Shown piece after piece: positions 22,519 to 32,572 of a stretch of 64,000 nucleotides of DNA. Source of the DNA: Patiria pectinifera. Its lineage: Eukaryota; Echinodermata; Asteroidea; Valvatida; Asterinidae. A model generated the notes under the pieces. It was given only the letters and a program-made list of their open reading frames with translations, did not search any database and was not told the DNA's origin. The stretch is from assembly GCA_029964075.1 (NCBI GenBank), contig CM057148.1, forward strand, positions 23,925,916 to 23,989,915, read 5' to 3'. Position 1 is the stretch's first letter, and every line of letters begins with the position of its first letter. Position numbers and translations under genes: made by a program.

Positions 22519-22709
22519 TTAAAACAGATTGGTTTAACATAACCAACCGCTTGGTTGAAATAACCATGGAGGTAGAATTAATTCTACCTCCATGAAATAA
22601 CCAACAAATGGTTAATATGTGTCCAACCAATCGGTTGGTTGGACACATATTAACCAATTGATGGTTATTTTAACCAATGATTGGTTAAGTTAACCAATCT
22701 TGTTTTTAG
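22519..22709. mobile_element. ~190-bp near-perfect palindromic MITE
   Basis: Repeated ttggtt/aaccaa motifs arranged as a long inverted repeat (aaaacagattggtttaac at the left, gttaaccaatcttgttttt at the right). A second palindrome sits inside (ggaggtagaattaattctac). It is inserted in a repeat whose uninterrupted form is seen at about 15150-15175. Confidence 0.8.
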
Positions 22710-22879
22710 AGTGCAGGGTAAACCTAATTCAAACTTTTGGGCTGACGTGAGACTTCTAAGCAAGTCTAATTCACAAGTCACAGTAAGTACGTCAATTGGG
22801 TATAAAGAGGATAATGCTGGCCGCTCTTCTGTGATCAGCATTTTTTTCTCGTATACATGAAAGTTTTGTTTATCCACTG

Positions 22880-24690
22880 AGCTTTTATAGGTCTATGACA
22901 TACCCAGACAGGATGACACTAGCGGGGACACACGGTGATACAGCAGGCAGAGAGGCGGGCAACATGGGTGGCTTAGCTCTAGTTTCGATCTATCAATGCC
23001 CGCTATTGTATTAGGAGAAGAACCTGATGGTAGAATAATGCGACAGTTGTGCAGCAGTTAGCGCGGGATCACAGGCGTTTATTGACATGTCAACAAGCTG
23101 TGGCAGGCTGGGTGCTTTACTTCTACTTCAAGGTAAATGGAAAGACAACTTCCTTTGGTTTTATGACCGCGAGTCGGACAAGAATCCTGTTTTTATGGAA
23201 AGGACATTTTAATCTACGCTTTGCCCATAAATACATATGGTTTTCTGGTGAGCTGTTTGGCATGCGAACGAGATTTGCACTTTGCACTACCGGACCTGCA
23301 TGCATGCCTTGCTCTCAGTCTCAGTGCTTACCGTTTATGGTGCGTTGAGTAAAGGGGGTGCGGCGGGGGTGTACTAGGTCAGTGCCCAACCCACTTAGAA
23401 TTTGAAGAAGGAAAATAAGCTTTCGATTGTTAAATTCGCATAGTGCCCCTCCAAAAATGAGCCTCCAAGTTCTCCCCCTCCTGCAAATTGGGCCCCGCGC
23501 CACTGTCAATCACCTATTTTTGCCACAGTCATTAATTTTCAAACTGGGAGAGAATCGAAAAAGGTGCAAAAAGTACACGAACATTGTTGTGTACGCTGAA
23601 GAATTGTGGGCTATATATATGTTTTTTTAGAGACGATGGTAAGCATATATATATAGGCCCATAATTAATTATAAATTAACATTCGATGGAACGGCAGTAT
23701 TCTTCCTTCATGAGAGCAAGCCTCAATTTTTTCAAACGTAGCATTTTTTTTTTAGACAGATAGAAGAATGATGGGTAATTGCATTTTTACTTTTTGGCCG
23801 CCAGCAGCGGAATTGTAGAAAACTCACGTTAACACAGAACAATATTCTTTACATCAACAAAGTCAAACTACAAATTAACACATGAATAATGAACAGCTAT
23901 GGATTTAACTAATTCATCTTCGAATCACATGTTTTTCCTTAATGTTTTTACGAAGTAAAATGATACACTGAAAGATGCTTGTTCTGCACAATACTGCATC
24001 ATTTCCGCACCATGAGTCCCTTTGCCAACCCAAACCATGAATTTGGGGAACTTTCTGCAGAGTACATGTGTACACATTCAAGAGACCATAAGAATTCAAA
24101 TGCATGCAAAGAAACTTACCTTCTTGTGGAAAAGTTTCAAACACTGTCTCGCCTTGCAGAACAACTCGAGGAAGATGTGCTTCCTTAATTCATAGAGCAA
24201 GTAATTCCAACTGAGGTGCGAAGACAGTCGAAGACAACTACGGAATCTCCTGCTGTGACTCGTAGTCCCAGAAAACTAGACAATGCTGTCAGTGTTCGAG
24301 TTGTTTGACGGGGTGCGGTGTACGGGTGGGAAGCAACTTGTTTTCCCGCGACTCTTCCGGCAACGAGACCACCAGTAAAACTGATGATGCGCCCGAGCCC
24401 AAGATACGTCCGATACGTAAGTGAGAATACAAAGTTGTCAAGCTCGTTTAAAGGACTAGCTTGTTTGTATCGGAAATGTAATTTGGAACACATTGCGCCC
24501 ATCAAGGACCTTATGTGGTTCCCGACATTAATTTTGGTATCCCATTAAATTGTTTTTGGTTTGTTTTGTGGAGGGATACACACGAACCATAACAAACTAA
24601 CAAACACCCATCTATAACTCGTGATACGAAACCTGAAACTTTCTGAAAGGAAAAAAGATGTAATTGTAAGTCAATGTTGAAAAAGTGATC
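22880..24690. other. Intergenic stretch, no gene seen
   Basis: Only short, unsupported frames occur. There is a short ATATAT microsatellite near 23640-23660. No recognisable domains or repeats were identified with confidence. Confidence 0.5.
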
Positions 24691-24714
24691 TTATTGAGAC
24701 ATTCAAATCCTGAA

Positions 24715-24955
24715 TGGGCTAGAACAGACCAAGACAGATTTTTCAAGCTGGCATCCACAGACACAAGTAAAGAGGAAACAGTCTTAAGTTGTTCAAACCA
24801 AGGCTATGTAAAGCACTAAGATGTAGGCCTAGACAGGATTTCTCTCACAAAGAGTAGTCAATGCATGGGAAACAGTCTCCCACCTGATGTCACAAACGTC
24901 AAGAATGTAAATTCATTCAAGTCGAAGCTAGATAGACAGGCATTGGAAATATAAT
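24715..24955 (+). pseudogene. Broken LINE reverse transcriptase C-terminus
   Basis: In three frames it reads GNSLKLFKPRLCKALRCRP, then QRVVNAW, then NSLPPDVTNVKNVNSFKSKL. This is the conserved end of CR1/Jockey-type reverse transcriptases (RVVNxWNxLP..V..v.sFK..LD). An in-frame stop and two single-base shifts show it is dead. Confidence 0.7.
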
Positions 24956-24959
24956 TTGG

Positions 24960-26480
24960 GTTTCAAAAGGCCGAGGCCTAATTTACTGCCCATCAAACTG
25001 TAAGTGTATAAGACTAGTGTAAGTGTAAGTGAAAAATAATAAATATAGGCCTAAACTAAATTCTAACAAAACAATTAAATTAGTTTAATCATAAGCATAC
25101 GAAAAAAAAAACCTACGGGAACATGGAACCTAGGCTCCGTATAATGGGAATAAGCTGGTATTTTTCATGTTCCCATCAGAGGGGCCAGCCTATAGTCTGC
25201 TTTGTACCAGACTAACTGACTTGCCGCCTGATTCACTGACTGTCACTTGTGAATTAGACTTGCTAAATAAGTCTCTCCGGTGTTTTTTTGGCCCAAAAGT
25301 TTAGATTACCCGTATAACGTGATTAAATCCGGCCCATTGTATAGACCACATGCACGAATTGACTTCCAGTCTGTAATATCCATTCTTAATCGATCGGGGG
25401 GAAAATGTGCACGCTGGGACAAGCTTTTCTAGGCTTGCAGTTGTCTTCTTTGACATATTTATTTGTTATGGGTAGATGCTCTATTTTATAATATAAACAC
25501 GTGGAATTGGGCCTATGACAGCTCGGGGAAAATAAAGTTGCATTATGCAAACTAATGCCCGCGTGACGTCATTTAGTTATCGGTTCGAATTTCTTTCGAA
25601 AACACGGGGAGGACAATCTTACAAAAGGAGACTGTCATAATAATCCACGAGGGGTCGCTGTTCTGTGTGATGTGTGCAATTAAGAAAAAACCAGCCCGTG
25701 AGAAGACAGTGCCTTTAAAGCCCGCATTTGGGGGAAATGCATTTTAAATCGGTGAGATCCGATTGCAAAACCATCTGGTTCCTCCGTACTCCTAGATCTG
25801 GAAATACGGTCAGGATGCCAGACCAGCGACAGGGTTACATCCGGGTCACGCTCAAGGCTTGGTTACCAGACCAAAGGGATGTTAGAGTGCAAAATGTCAT
25901 TATTATTCTGTGACCCTGCAGCGATCCTTGTAGAATTTGACCCAGAAAATCAGGGGTTGAAGTTTGCTAAGGTTAAGGGGCGTGACTTGGGCTAGCTAGT
26001 GGAGGGGCGGGGATTGGCTAATATACAAAGTTCTACAATTTTGACGCCAAGTATGATCTGCTCATACACTTTGACATGGAACACTGAGTCTGAAGTCAAA
26101 CCAGAGTCATTTTCAAGGGATAACTGAGTCAACGATACTCATTCCAGGCGAGTCAATCCCCACTTGACTCGCTTATTAAGTTTCGGTGAGTCTGATGCGA
26201 CGCATGTGATTCCAAATTCGAGTCAAATTTAATACGACTCACGAAAATTGTCCAAAAGTGAGTCGCGCGACACAACAATTTGTGTGTCTAGATGCTTATA
26301 TCAATGTTCTGAGTTGTTCTCGTTGTCGATGATGAATCCTAACACCGCCAACAACAAAAAAGGGGTTGTTTCAGACAACCGGAACCCTGGAGAAAATGTT
26401 GCCGTGTGTACCGTACCACATGTCGATGTCCATTTCCCTATACTCCATCATCATTGGCCCCCTGGTCAGCTGTGATTCTT
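24960..26480. other. Intergenic stretch
   Basis: No gene recognised. A GAGTC/GACTC-rich segment at about 26090-26280 resembles the hAT-type family whose better copies are at 48479-49482 and 63370-63789. Confidence 0.5.
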
Positions 26481-26488
26481 GACCGGAC

Positions 26489-26494
26489 TTCGAC
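26489..26494. repeat. Left target-site duplication TTCGAC
   Basis: Direct copy of 39088-39093, immediately outside the TATGGCG terminus of the giant foldback element. Confidence 0.65.
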
Positions 26495-26985
26495 TATGGC
26501 GTGTCAAACGTTGCAATATTCAATATTTTGCAATATAGTATGTTGGATGTTCAATATGTGTTTGTTATCTTTTACATTTATGTGCGATGTTCAATATAAG
26601 TGTGCGATGTTTTTCATTATTTGCGCGATGTTTAATATATTTGTGCGATGTTTTACAATATATGTGCGATGTTCAATATATGTGTGCGATGTTTTACATT
26701 TATATGCGATTTTCAATTTATATGTGCGATGTTTTGACGATATACCTATATGTGCGATGTTTTCAATATTATGTTCGATTTTTTGCATTAAATGTGCGAT
26801 GTTTTTCGATGCAATTGTGTGTGTTGTTTTACAATATATTTGCGATATTCTCAAATATGTGAGCAATGTTTCACACATATGTTTGACATTTCGAGCTATT
26901 TGTTTTCGATGTTTCATCGGTATGTTTGCATTCGATCTTTTGCAATATGCATTTGATATTTCCCTTTTCATTCGATGTTTCTTTA
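26495..26985 (+). repeat. Outer left satellite, GTGCGATGTT monomers
   Basis: Degenerate ~21-bp repeat built on tgtgcgatgttttacaatat. It stays open in two + frames, which gives Cys/Met/Phe/Tyr-rich translations, but these are repeat artefacts. The first 371 bp are the inverse of the right terminus. Confidence 0.85.
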
Positions 26986-27111
26986 AGAGTCAAAGTCTGG
27001 TTACTAGACCGCGAAAGTCTGACTTTTTTTGCCTAAAGTCAGTGTATGAGACGTCAGGGGATCGCGTAAAGTGATTAGAGCCAGACCTAAACGGTAAAAA
27101 CGGAATTGAGG

Positions 27112-27623
27112 CAACCTCGTCCCCAGGGTGTCGAGCAGTACGCGCCCACCACTACCTGCTCTCACCCTGGTATTGGATCATTTGCATGTGCAAGATTTTT
27201 GCAGACGTATGCAAATGAGGAACAGTCTGGTGCCTGGATATGCGTTACACATTAGCGTTTGTTTTTGTATGCGGTGTCTGGGGTAAAAACAGAGTCAATT
27301 CGTAGCAGCGCGAGCACGGCGTGAGTTACGAAAACACGATTTTTGAAATCAAACTGTTACGATCTTATCAAGACAACAGGCAGTATCATATTTCATATTA
27401 ATATGAGCAAATTGGAAAGGAAATTAGTATTTTCGAGAAGGCGTGGACGAATGATCGCGAAAACACGTACTGCACGTTGTGAATATATAGCACCAAGTAC
27501 ACGATAAAAATCCATTACTAGCCAATTGCGGTATCCAATCAGGATACAGGAAGAAAGTTTCCTATCCAGGGTTTACTATTGGAAACGCGGTTGGAAATAA
27601 AGTAAGCACTGGGGACGAGGTTG
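27112..27623. mobile_element. ~510-bp element, CAACCTCGTCCCCAG termini
   Basis: The exact 15-bp terminus caacctcgtccccag at 27112-27126 is inverted at 27609-27623 (ctggggacgaggttg). No coding is seen. It is nested in the left-arm-only segment of the giant foldback element. Confidence 0.7.
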
Positions 27624-27929
27624 GAATTGAGGGTACTTCTTTGAAACCAGCACACACACGGAATCTGCAATGTCTTCAGAAATAATGATAGCATCATTTT
27701 AATAAAGTTTTATTGTTGCCAAATGTGCGTGGGTGTGGGTGTATGGGTTGTTGGCTGAGCGCATGGGAGCATTTTTATTTTGTTCGCTTGTTTTCTTTGA
27801 TTTTTTTTAAATTATTTAAATATTAAATTCCTTTGTGTGGGGTGGGCGTGGTTATGTTGAAAAGGGTGGGGAGGAAATGTTTCTTGGTCATTGAAGGTTT
27901 TACTTAGAAGGCTCATGTCTTTAAAGGAT

Positions 27930-28020
27930 ACCCCCATCCACCCCCACCCCATCCCCACCCCTAACCAACCACCCACACCGAGTACCCCCTTCAACAATAA
28001 CAACACCCCCCCACACCACC
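27930..28020. repeat. C-rich low-complexity tract
   Basis: Runs of cccca/ccacc with almost no G on the + strand. Simple sequence, not coding. Confidence 0.8.
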
Positions 28021-28030
28021 ACCACCACCA

Positions 28031-28225
28031 TTCCAGTGAGGGTTACGTTTCACAAAGGTTGCCCTCCGTTAGGGTTACGATCCGTTAGGGTTGCCTCCCG
28101 TTAGGGTTACGATCTGGTAGGGTTGCCTACCGTTAGGGTTACGGTCCGGTAGGGTTGCCTCCCGTTAGGTTACGATCCGGTAGGGTTGCCTCCCGTTAGG
28201 TTACGATCCGTTAAGGGTGCTCTCC
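28031..28225. repeat. Telomere-like minisatellite (GTTAGGGTT units)
   Basis: About six imperfect ~31-bp units alternate gttagggttacgatcc and gttagggttgcctcc. Each contains TTAGGG or TAGGG. An interstitial array, not a telomere. Confidence 0.75.
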
Positions 28226-29035
28226 ATTATTTTTATACCCCCCGGTAGGGTTGAAGTCGGCCTGAGCTAGGCTAATATTACTGTACCTCGTTAAGTCTGA
28301 ATATCATGTACATGTACATCAATAATGCACTTTGGATGAGGCTATGCCCTATCCAGGCCTTATATATTCTGTTCACAATCCAGAAAACTGTCTCCCAAAG
28401 CTAGTTTTTGTCTCTCTATCGACTTCTACGACGAACGTAAACAAAAAAAACTGTATTCAAGTCCCCCGCCCGCATGAGTACTGGAGGCCGCCATTTTGAA
28501 ATATATAGGGTCCACTGTACTAATTCAAGCCCCATTGAAAACAGTGTAAAATCAACAAAGTTCAGGGCCAAGTAACATGCAAGCCAACATCACTGGGGTT
28601 TCTGAAACAAAAATTTAATTATTGTCTTAATTGTCTTTCATCTTTTCATTTCTTTTCAATTTTACGTACCGTAGCCAATTACATTTTTAAATATTCACAC
28701 CCAAATAAAATCACCTGCCGAAAAGTGATAGTTCCCGAGCCTGCATGTAGCCATTTGAAGAGTGGCACCCTTCCACTTTCACAGGCAAATAGGACCCATT
28801 TCTTCGTCCGTGATTTTATCAAGCCTTCCCTCAGATGGAAGCCCCAAAACCAAGGAGTTGATCCTTGGGTATATTTAAACAATTCCACCGTTTTTAAAGC
28901 CAAACGGTCTCCGTTTTCAAAAGAAATTGTGGGGGCACTTTTTATGCTAATCAGCTGGCGTAGAAATTCTCGCTTGAATTAGGTCTGTGCACCCTATAAA
29001 CAGATTGATTTTTATTACCTGGCACAACATGAATA

Positions 29036-29315
29036 CATTACTGGACCAAGCCCAGTCTAATGTGGCTTTCTTAGCTGTTGGTAGCTTTCCAGCACTTAAC
29101 TAGCGCATCACTCATCACTCAAATCTGATGAGAGGCAGGCTGGCTCTAAACAACAGACGCATATACATTGGGGATAGCCTGAGTGCTTATCAAGAACATA
29201 TTTTATGGTCATCAACTGATTAAATAGCCATTATCTTAGTAGGGGGCTCATGAATACGAACCCGGGATTCACGGGTTCGCGAAAGCCACATTAGACTGGG
29301 CTTGGTCCAGTAATG
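29036..29315. mobile_element. ~280-bp MITE
   Basis: attactggaccaagcccagt at the left is inverted at the right (gactgggcttggtccagtaat), and the match continues inward (ctaatgtggctttc). It lies in the left-arm-only segment of the giant foldback element. Confidence 0.8.
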
Positions 29316-29519
29316 AATCATACGCAATGCGTTCATCATTGTTTGGGCAGTACCCCCAGCTGTGCCTGTACTACCCATAGTAGTGTTATGTGCATCATCT
29401 ATGCATTGAGGAGTGCATGACACATGGTCTGAGCTCCAAGGCCGATGTGCACCTGTCCCGTTTAATGATCCAGTTACCTGATAATTTGTTAGCATAAGCT
29501 GATAGGCAAAATTAGATGC

Positions 29520-30535
29520 TTATGAAAAAAATCAAATTGTAAGGGGTTAACCTTGCATTTTTTTTTAGCAAAATCGGGAAAAATCAGATGTTTCTGGAAA
29601 ATTGCAGATTGTATGGGGTTAGATGTTTATGAAATATTTCAAATTGTAAGGGGTGAACATTGCATATTTTAGCGAAATTGGGCAAAATCAGATGTTTCCG
29701 AAAAATTTCAGATGTAAGGCATTAAGGCCAAAAAAAGTCTCCGCTTTCTGGTATGCGCGCGCGTCGCCGTAGCCATGCGCGTCGGCAAAATGAAAAAGTT
29801 TTTTTTTTTTCAATGAACGATGATGTCTCAAAACCGCCAAACTCACTGGTTTGACTGGAATCGTGCTGCTGCAAAATTTTAACGTGTTTTTAGATGGGGT
29901 TATGATCGAGAATAAGCTTTATGTGGCCTCTCTGGTCTCCCATAATATTTGCACTAAGTTTAGTCGGGCACCATTTGCAGTCATCAGCCGACATTTGAAG
30001 CAAAAAAAAAACAGGTAAAAAAAAAAAAAAGCCGCGTCGCCGCACCACTTTTTGGGCAAGCTCCATACCAGAAACCGGAGACTTTTTTTTTGGCCTAACC
30101 TTGCTTTTTTAGTGAAATTTTGCAAAGTTAGATGTTACGAAAAATTTCAAATTGAAAGGGATTAACCTCACATTTTTTTAAAAGCGAAAATGGGAAAAAA
30201 TCAAATGTTTCTGGAAAATTCAAATTGTAAGGGGTTAACCTTGCATTTTTTTTTGCAAAATAGGACACAATCAGATGATTCTGGAAAATTGCAGATTGTT
30301 AGGGCTTAAACTTGTATTTCTAGCAAAATTGGGCAAAAAGAAATGTTTATGAAAAATTTTAAATTGTAAGAGGTGTACATTGTATATTTAGTAAAATATG
30401 GCCAAATCAGATTTGTATGAAAAATCTAAAATGGTAAGGGGTTAACCTTGCCTTTTTAGCAAAATTTGGAGCATATTAATTGTTACTAAAATTGGGCAAA
30501 TTCAGATGCTTCTAAAAAATCCAGATGTAAAGTTT
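29520..30535 (+). repeat. Left outer block of ~66-bp repeats
   Basis: Units of the form gtaaggggttaaccttgcat..agcaaaattgggcaaaatca. The block is interrupted by a MITE at 29722-30098. The last ~300 bp recur at about 36110-36405 and, inverted, at 38345-38690. Confidence 0.85.
29722..30098. mobile_element. 377-bp MITE nested in the 66-bp repeats
   Basis: Starts ttaaggccaaaaaaagtctc and ends gactttttttttggcctaa. It splits a 66-bp unit, so it is younger than the array. Its TTAAGGCC ends are shared with the element at 46042-46305. Confidence 0.8.
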
Positions 30536-32572
30536 CCGCAAAACTGAACAGCTGTTGAAAAAGAGCCCAATGTTGAACTTTACTGAGTCTGAGGTCTATC
30601 GAGGGGACGATCCTTATTTCAACTCCCGGAGATTCGCTGACAGTCTCTATTTTTCTTTTTAAGAAAGTCGAAATAGCTGAAGAGGGAGGTGAGTATCTAT
30701 ATGTGCCCAGATACAAAGAGTAGAAATCTACGCGTCTGCCTTTTGAAAATACACAATTGCGGTGTTCATTGTTGCGTAATGATCCGCCTAGCACACGACT
30801 GTTTTGCACATTAGGCTGTGTTATGCAGCTTCCTAACAAACCAAACACACTGGGCTCATTATATCGACTTGTTTTTACCCATTAAGGTAAAGCAAATGGA
30901 CCCAGTAATCTTCCTGGCGCCTTTGCTCACCTATAAAGACAACTTACTTTTCTCAGTTTAAGGAAAATTCTACCGTAACGAAATGGCCGAGTGGTTACGA
31001 TTCGTCGTCCACGGTTAGCGGGGTCCCGGGTTCGAATCCCGCTGGTGTCTTTTTTGGTTTTTAACGTATGAGTTCAATTATTTACTATAAGAGATTTAAT
31101 TTCCCGTCGTAAAGTACCAACGGTACCTTAGCTTAATCGGTAAGCACTGCTGCTGGTACTGTCCGCGAGTTCCAGGTTGGCGCCTTCGTACAGGTTCAGG
31201 GCATGTGGTCCACTCGGAGGATCAGGGCTTAGGGGCCGCCCTGTTCCTCCCTTAGCTCTTTGCTTTTACATGGTGCCTGGCCCTCCGGGGTTATATGGAT
31301 GGATAGGGAAGGAAGTGTGTATTGGTCGGGGACACCGAGACCCCGGAAGAGAACTAAGGGATCGGCTGGGGCATTGTTATGGCTCAGACCGATCCCTGAA
31401 AGCTTGACTAGCACATAACTTTTTGATTTTTTTTACCCTCTATCTTTTATACTTTGGTTTAGTTTGATATCTACAGCTGCTCGGCAGGTCTACGGGTAGT
31501 ATCAAAATTGAAACAAAGGTGTATGTCATAAATCAATGAATATTTTATAATTGACTATAATCAAAACGGAGTTTCGTTTGATCAATTTGACTATCATTAT
31601 TAAATTATACCAGGAAAGAATAAAGATGTACATTGTAATATAAATATTATTCATACATCTTTCAAATAACGTGTCTTTAATTGTGAGCATTCCAAACAAT
31701 ACAGTAATTCGCAATGGTATTAGAATGGTATGTGATAGCACGATCAATGCGTCTCTATTACATTTAAAAATATATAATTTAGGTCCCTATGTGTGACATT
31801 TTCTTTGATTGACTATGAACATTCCATACGAATGAGTTAATTCGCAAAATATAGCAACAGCAAATGAGAAAGGAAAAAGAGAAAATTCCTTTACCCTAAA
31901 AACTGGGAAAACAATGTGTTTAAAAAAAGTCAAATGGGACACTTCATGTATTGATTTAACAGTTTGCAAGGAGTTAGCCTTACATTTTAGCAAAATTGGG
32001 AAAACTCAGCTGTTTCTGGAAAATTGCAGCTTGTAAGGGGTTAACCTTGCATTTTTAGTAAAATTGAGATGTTTATGAAACATTTCAAATAGTAAGGGGT
32101 GAACCTTGCATTTTTTAGCGAAATTGGGCAAAATCAGATCTTTCTGGAAAATTTCAGATTGTAAGGGGTGGTAAATTTGGCAAAATAAGATGTGTATGAA
32201 AAATTTCAAATTTTAAGGGGTTAACCTTTCTTTTTTAGTAAAATTGGGAAAATTTAAATGTTTATGAAAAATTTCAAATTGTCAGTGGTTAACCTTGCAT
32301 TTTTTAGCTGAATTGGGCAAAATCAGATTTGTATGAAAAATCAAAAATTGTAAGAGGTTAACCTTGCCAAATTAGGGCAAAATCAGATGTTTCTGGAAAA
32401 TTGCAGATTGAAAGGGGTTAACCTTGCTTTTTTAAGCGAAACTGGGAAAAATCAGATGTTTCTTGAAAATTGAAGATTGTAAGGGGTTAACTTGGCATAT
32501 TTAGCTTAACTGGGCAATATCAGATTTATATGGAAAATCTCAAATTGTAAGGGGTGAACCTTGTATTTTTAG
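30230..32572 (+). repeat. Left palindrome arm (~2.3 kb)
   Basis: Matches the complement of 36418-38690 over its full length, including a ~1.4-kb non-tandem core at 30540-31950. A 76-codon open frame at 31177-31407 is identical in the other arm but has no coding hallmarks. Local indels separate the arms (for example, an extra ~40 bp at 37275-37310). Confidence 0.85.
30984..31040 (+). promoter_or_regulatory. tRNA-like A and B boxes (RNA polymerase III type)
   Basis: TGGCCGAGTGG at 30984-30994 and GGGTTCGAATCCC at 31028-31040 match the A and B boxes of Ser/Leu tRNAs. The flanking bases do not form a proper acceptor stem and the anticodon arm is poor, so this is not a working tRNA. A TTTTTT run follows shortly after. 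Confidence 0.55.

Noticed and set aside
24185-24548. Possible small gene on either strand
   Set aside because: Overlapping frames on both strands, no domain and no splice pattern.
26406-27074. 222-codon Cys/Met-rich open frame on + strand (and an inverse at 38797-39081)
   Set aside because: It is the translation of the ~21-bp GTGCGATGTT satellite; the composition follows the monomer, and frames overlap on both strands.
28031-28225. CRISPR-like or true telomeric array
   Set aside because: Units are imperfect, without unique spacers, and the rest of the window is clearly animal DNA in a chromosome interior.
30975-31050. Functional tRNA-Ser or tRNA-Leu gene
   Set aside because: A and B boxes are good, but the acceptor stem does not pair and the anticodon arm is poor.
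31177-31407. 76-codon frame identical in both palindrome arms
   Set aside because: Identity follows from the inverted duplication. There is no domain, no neighbouring exons and a minus-strand frame overlaps it.
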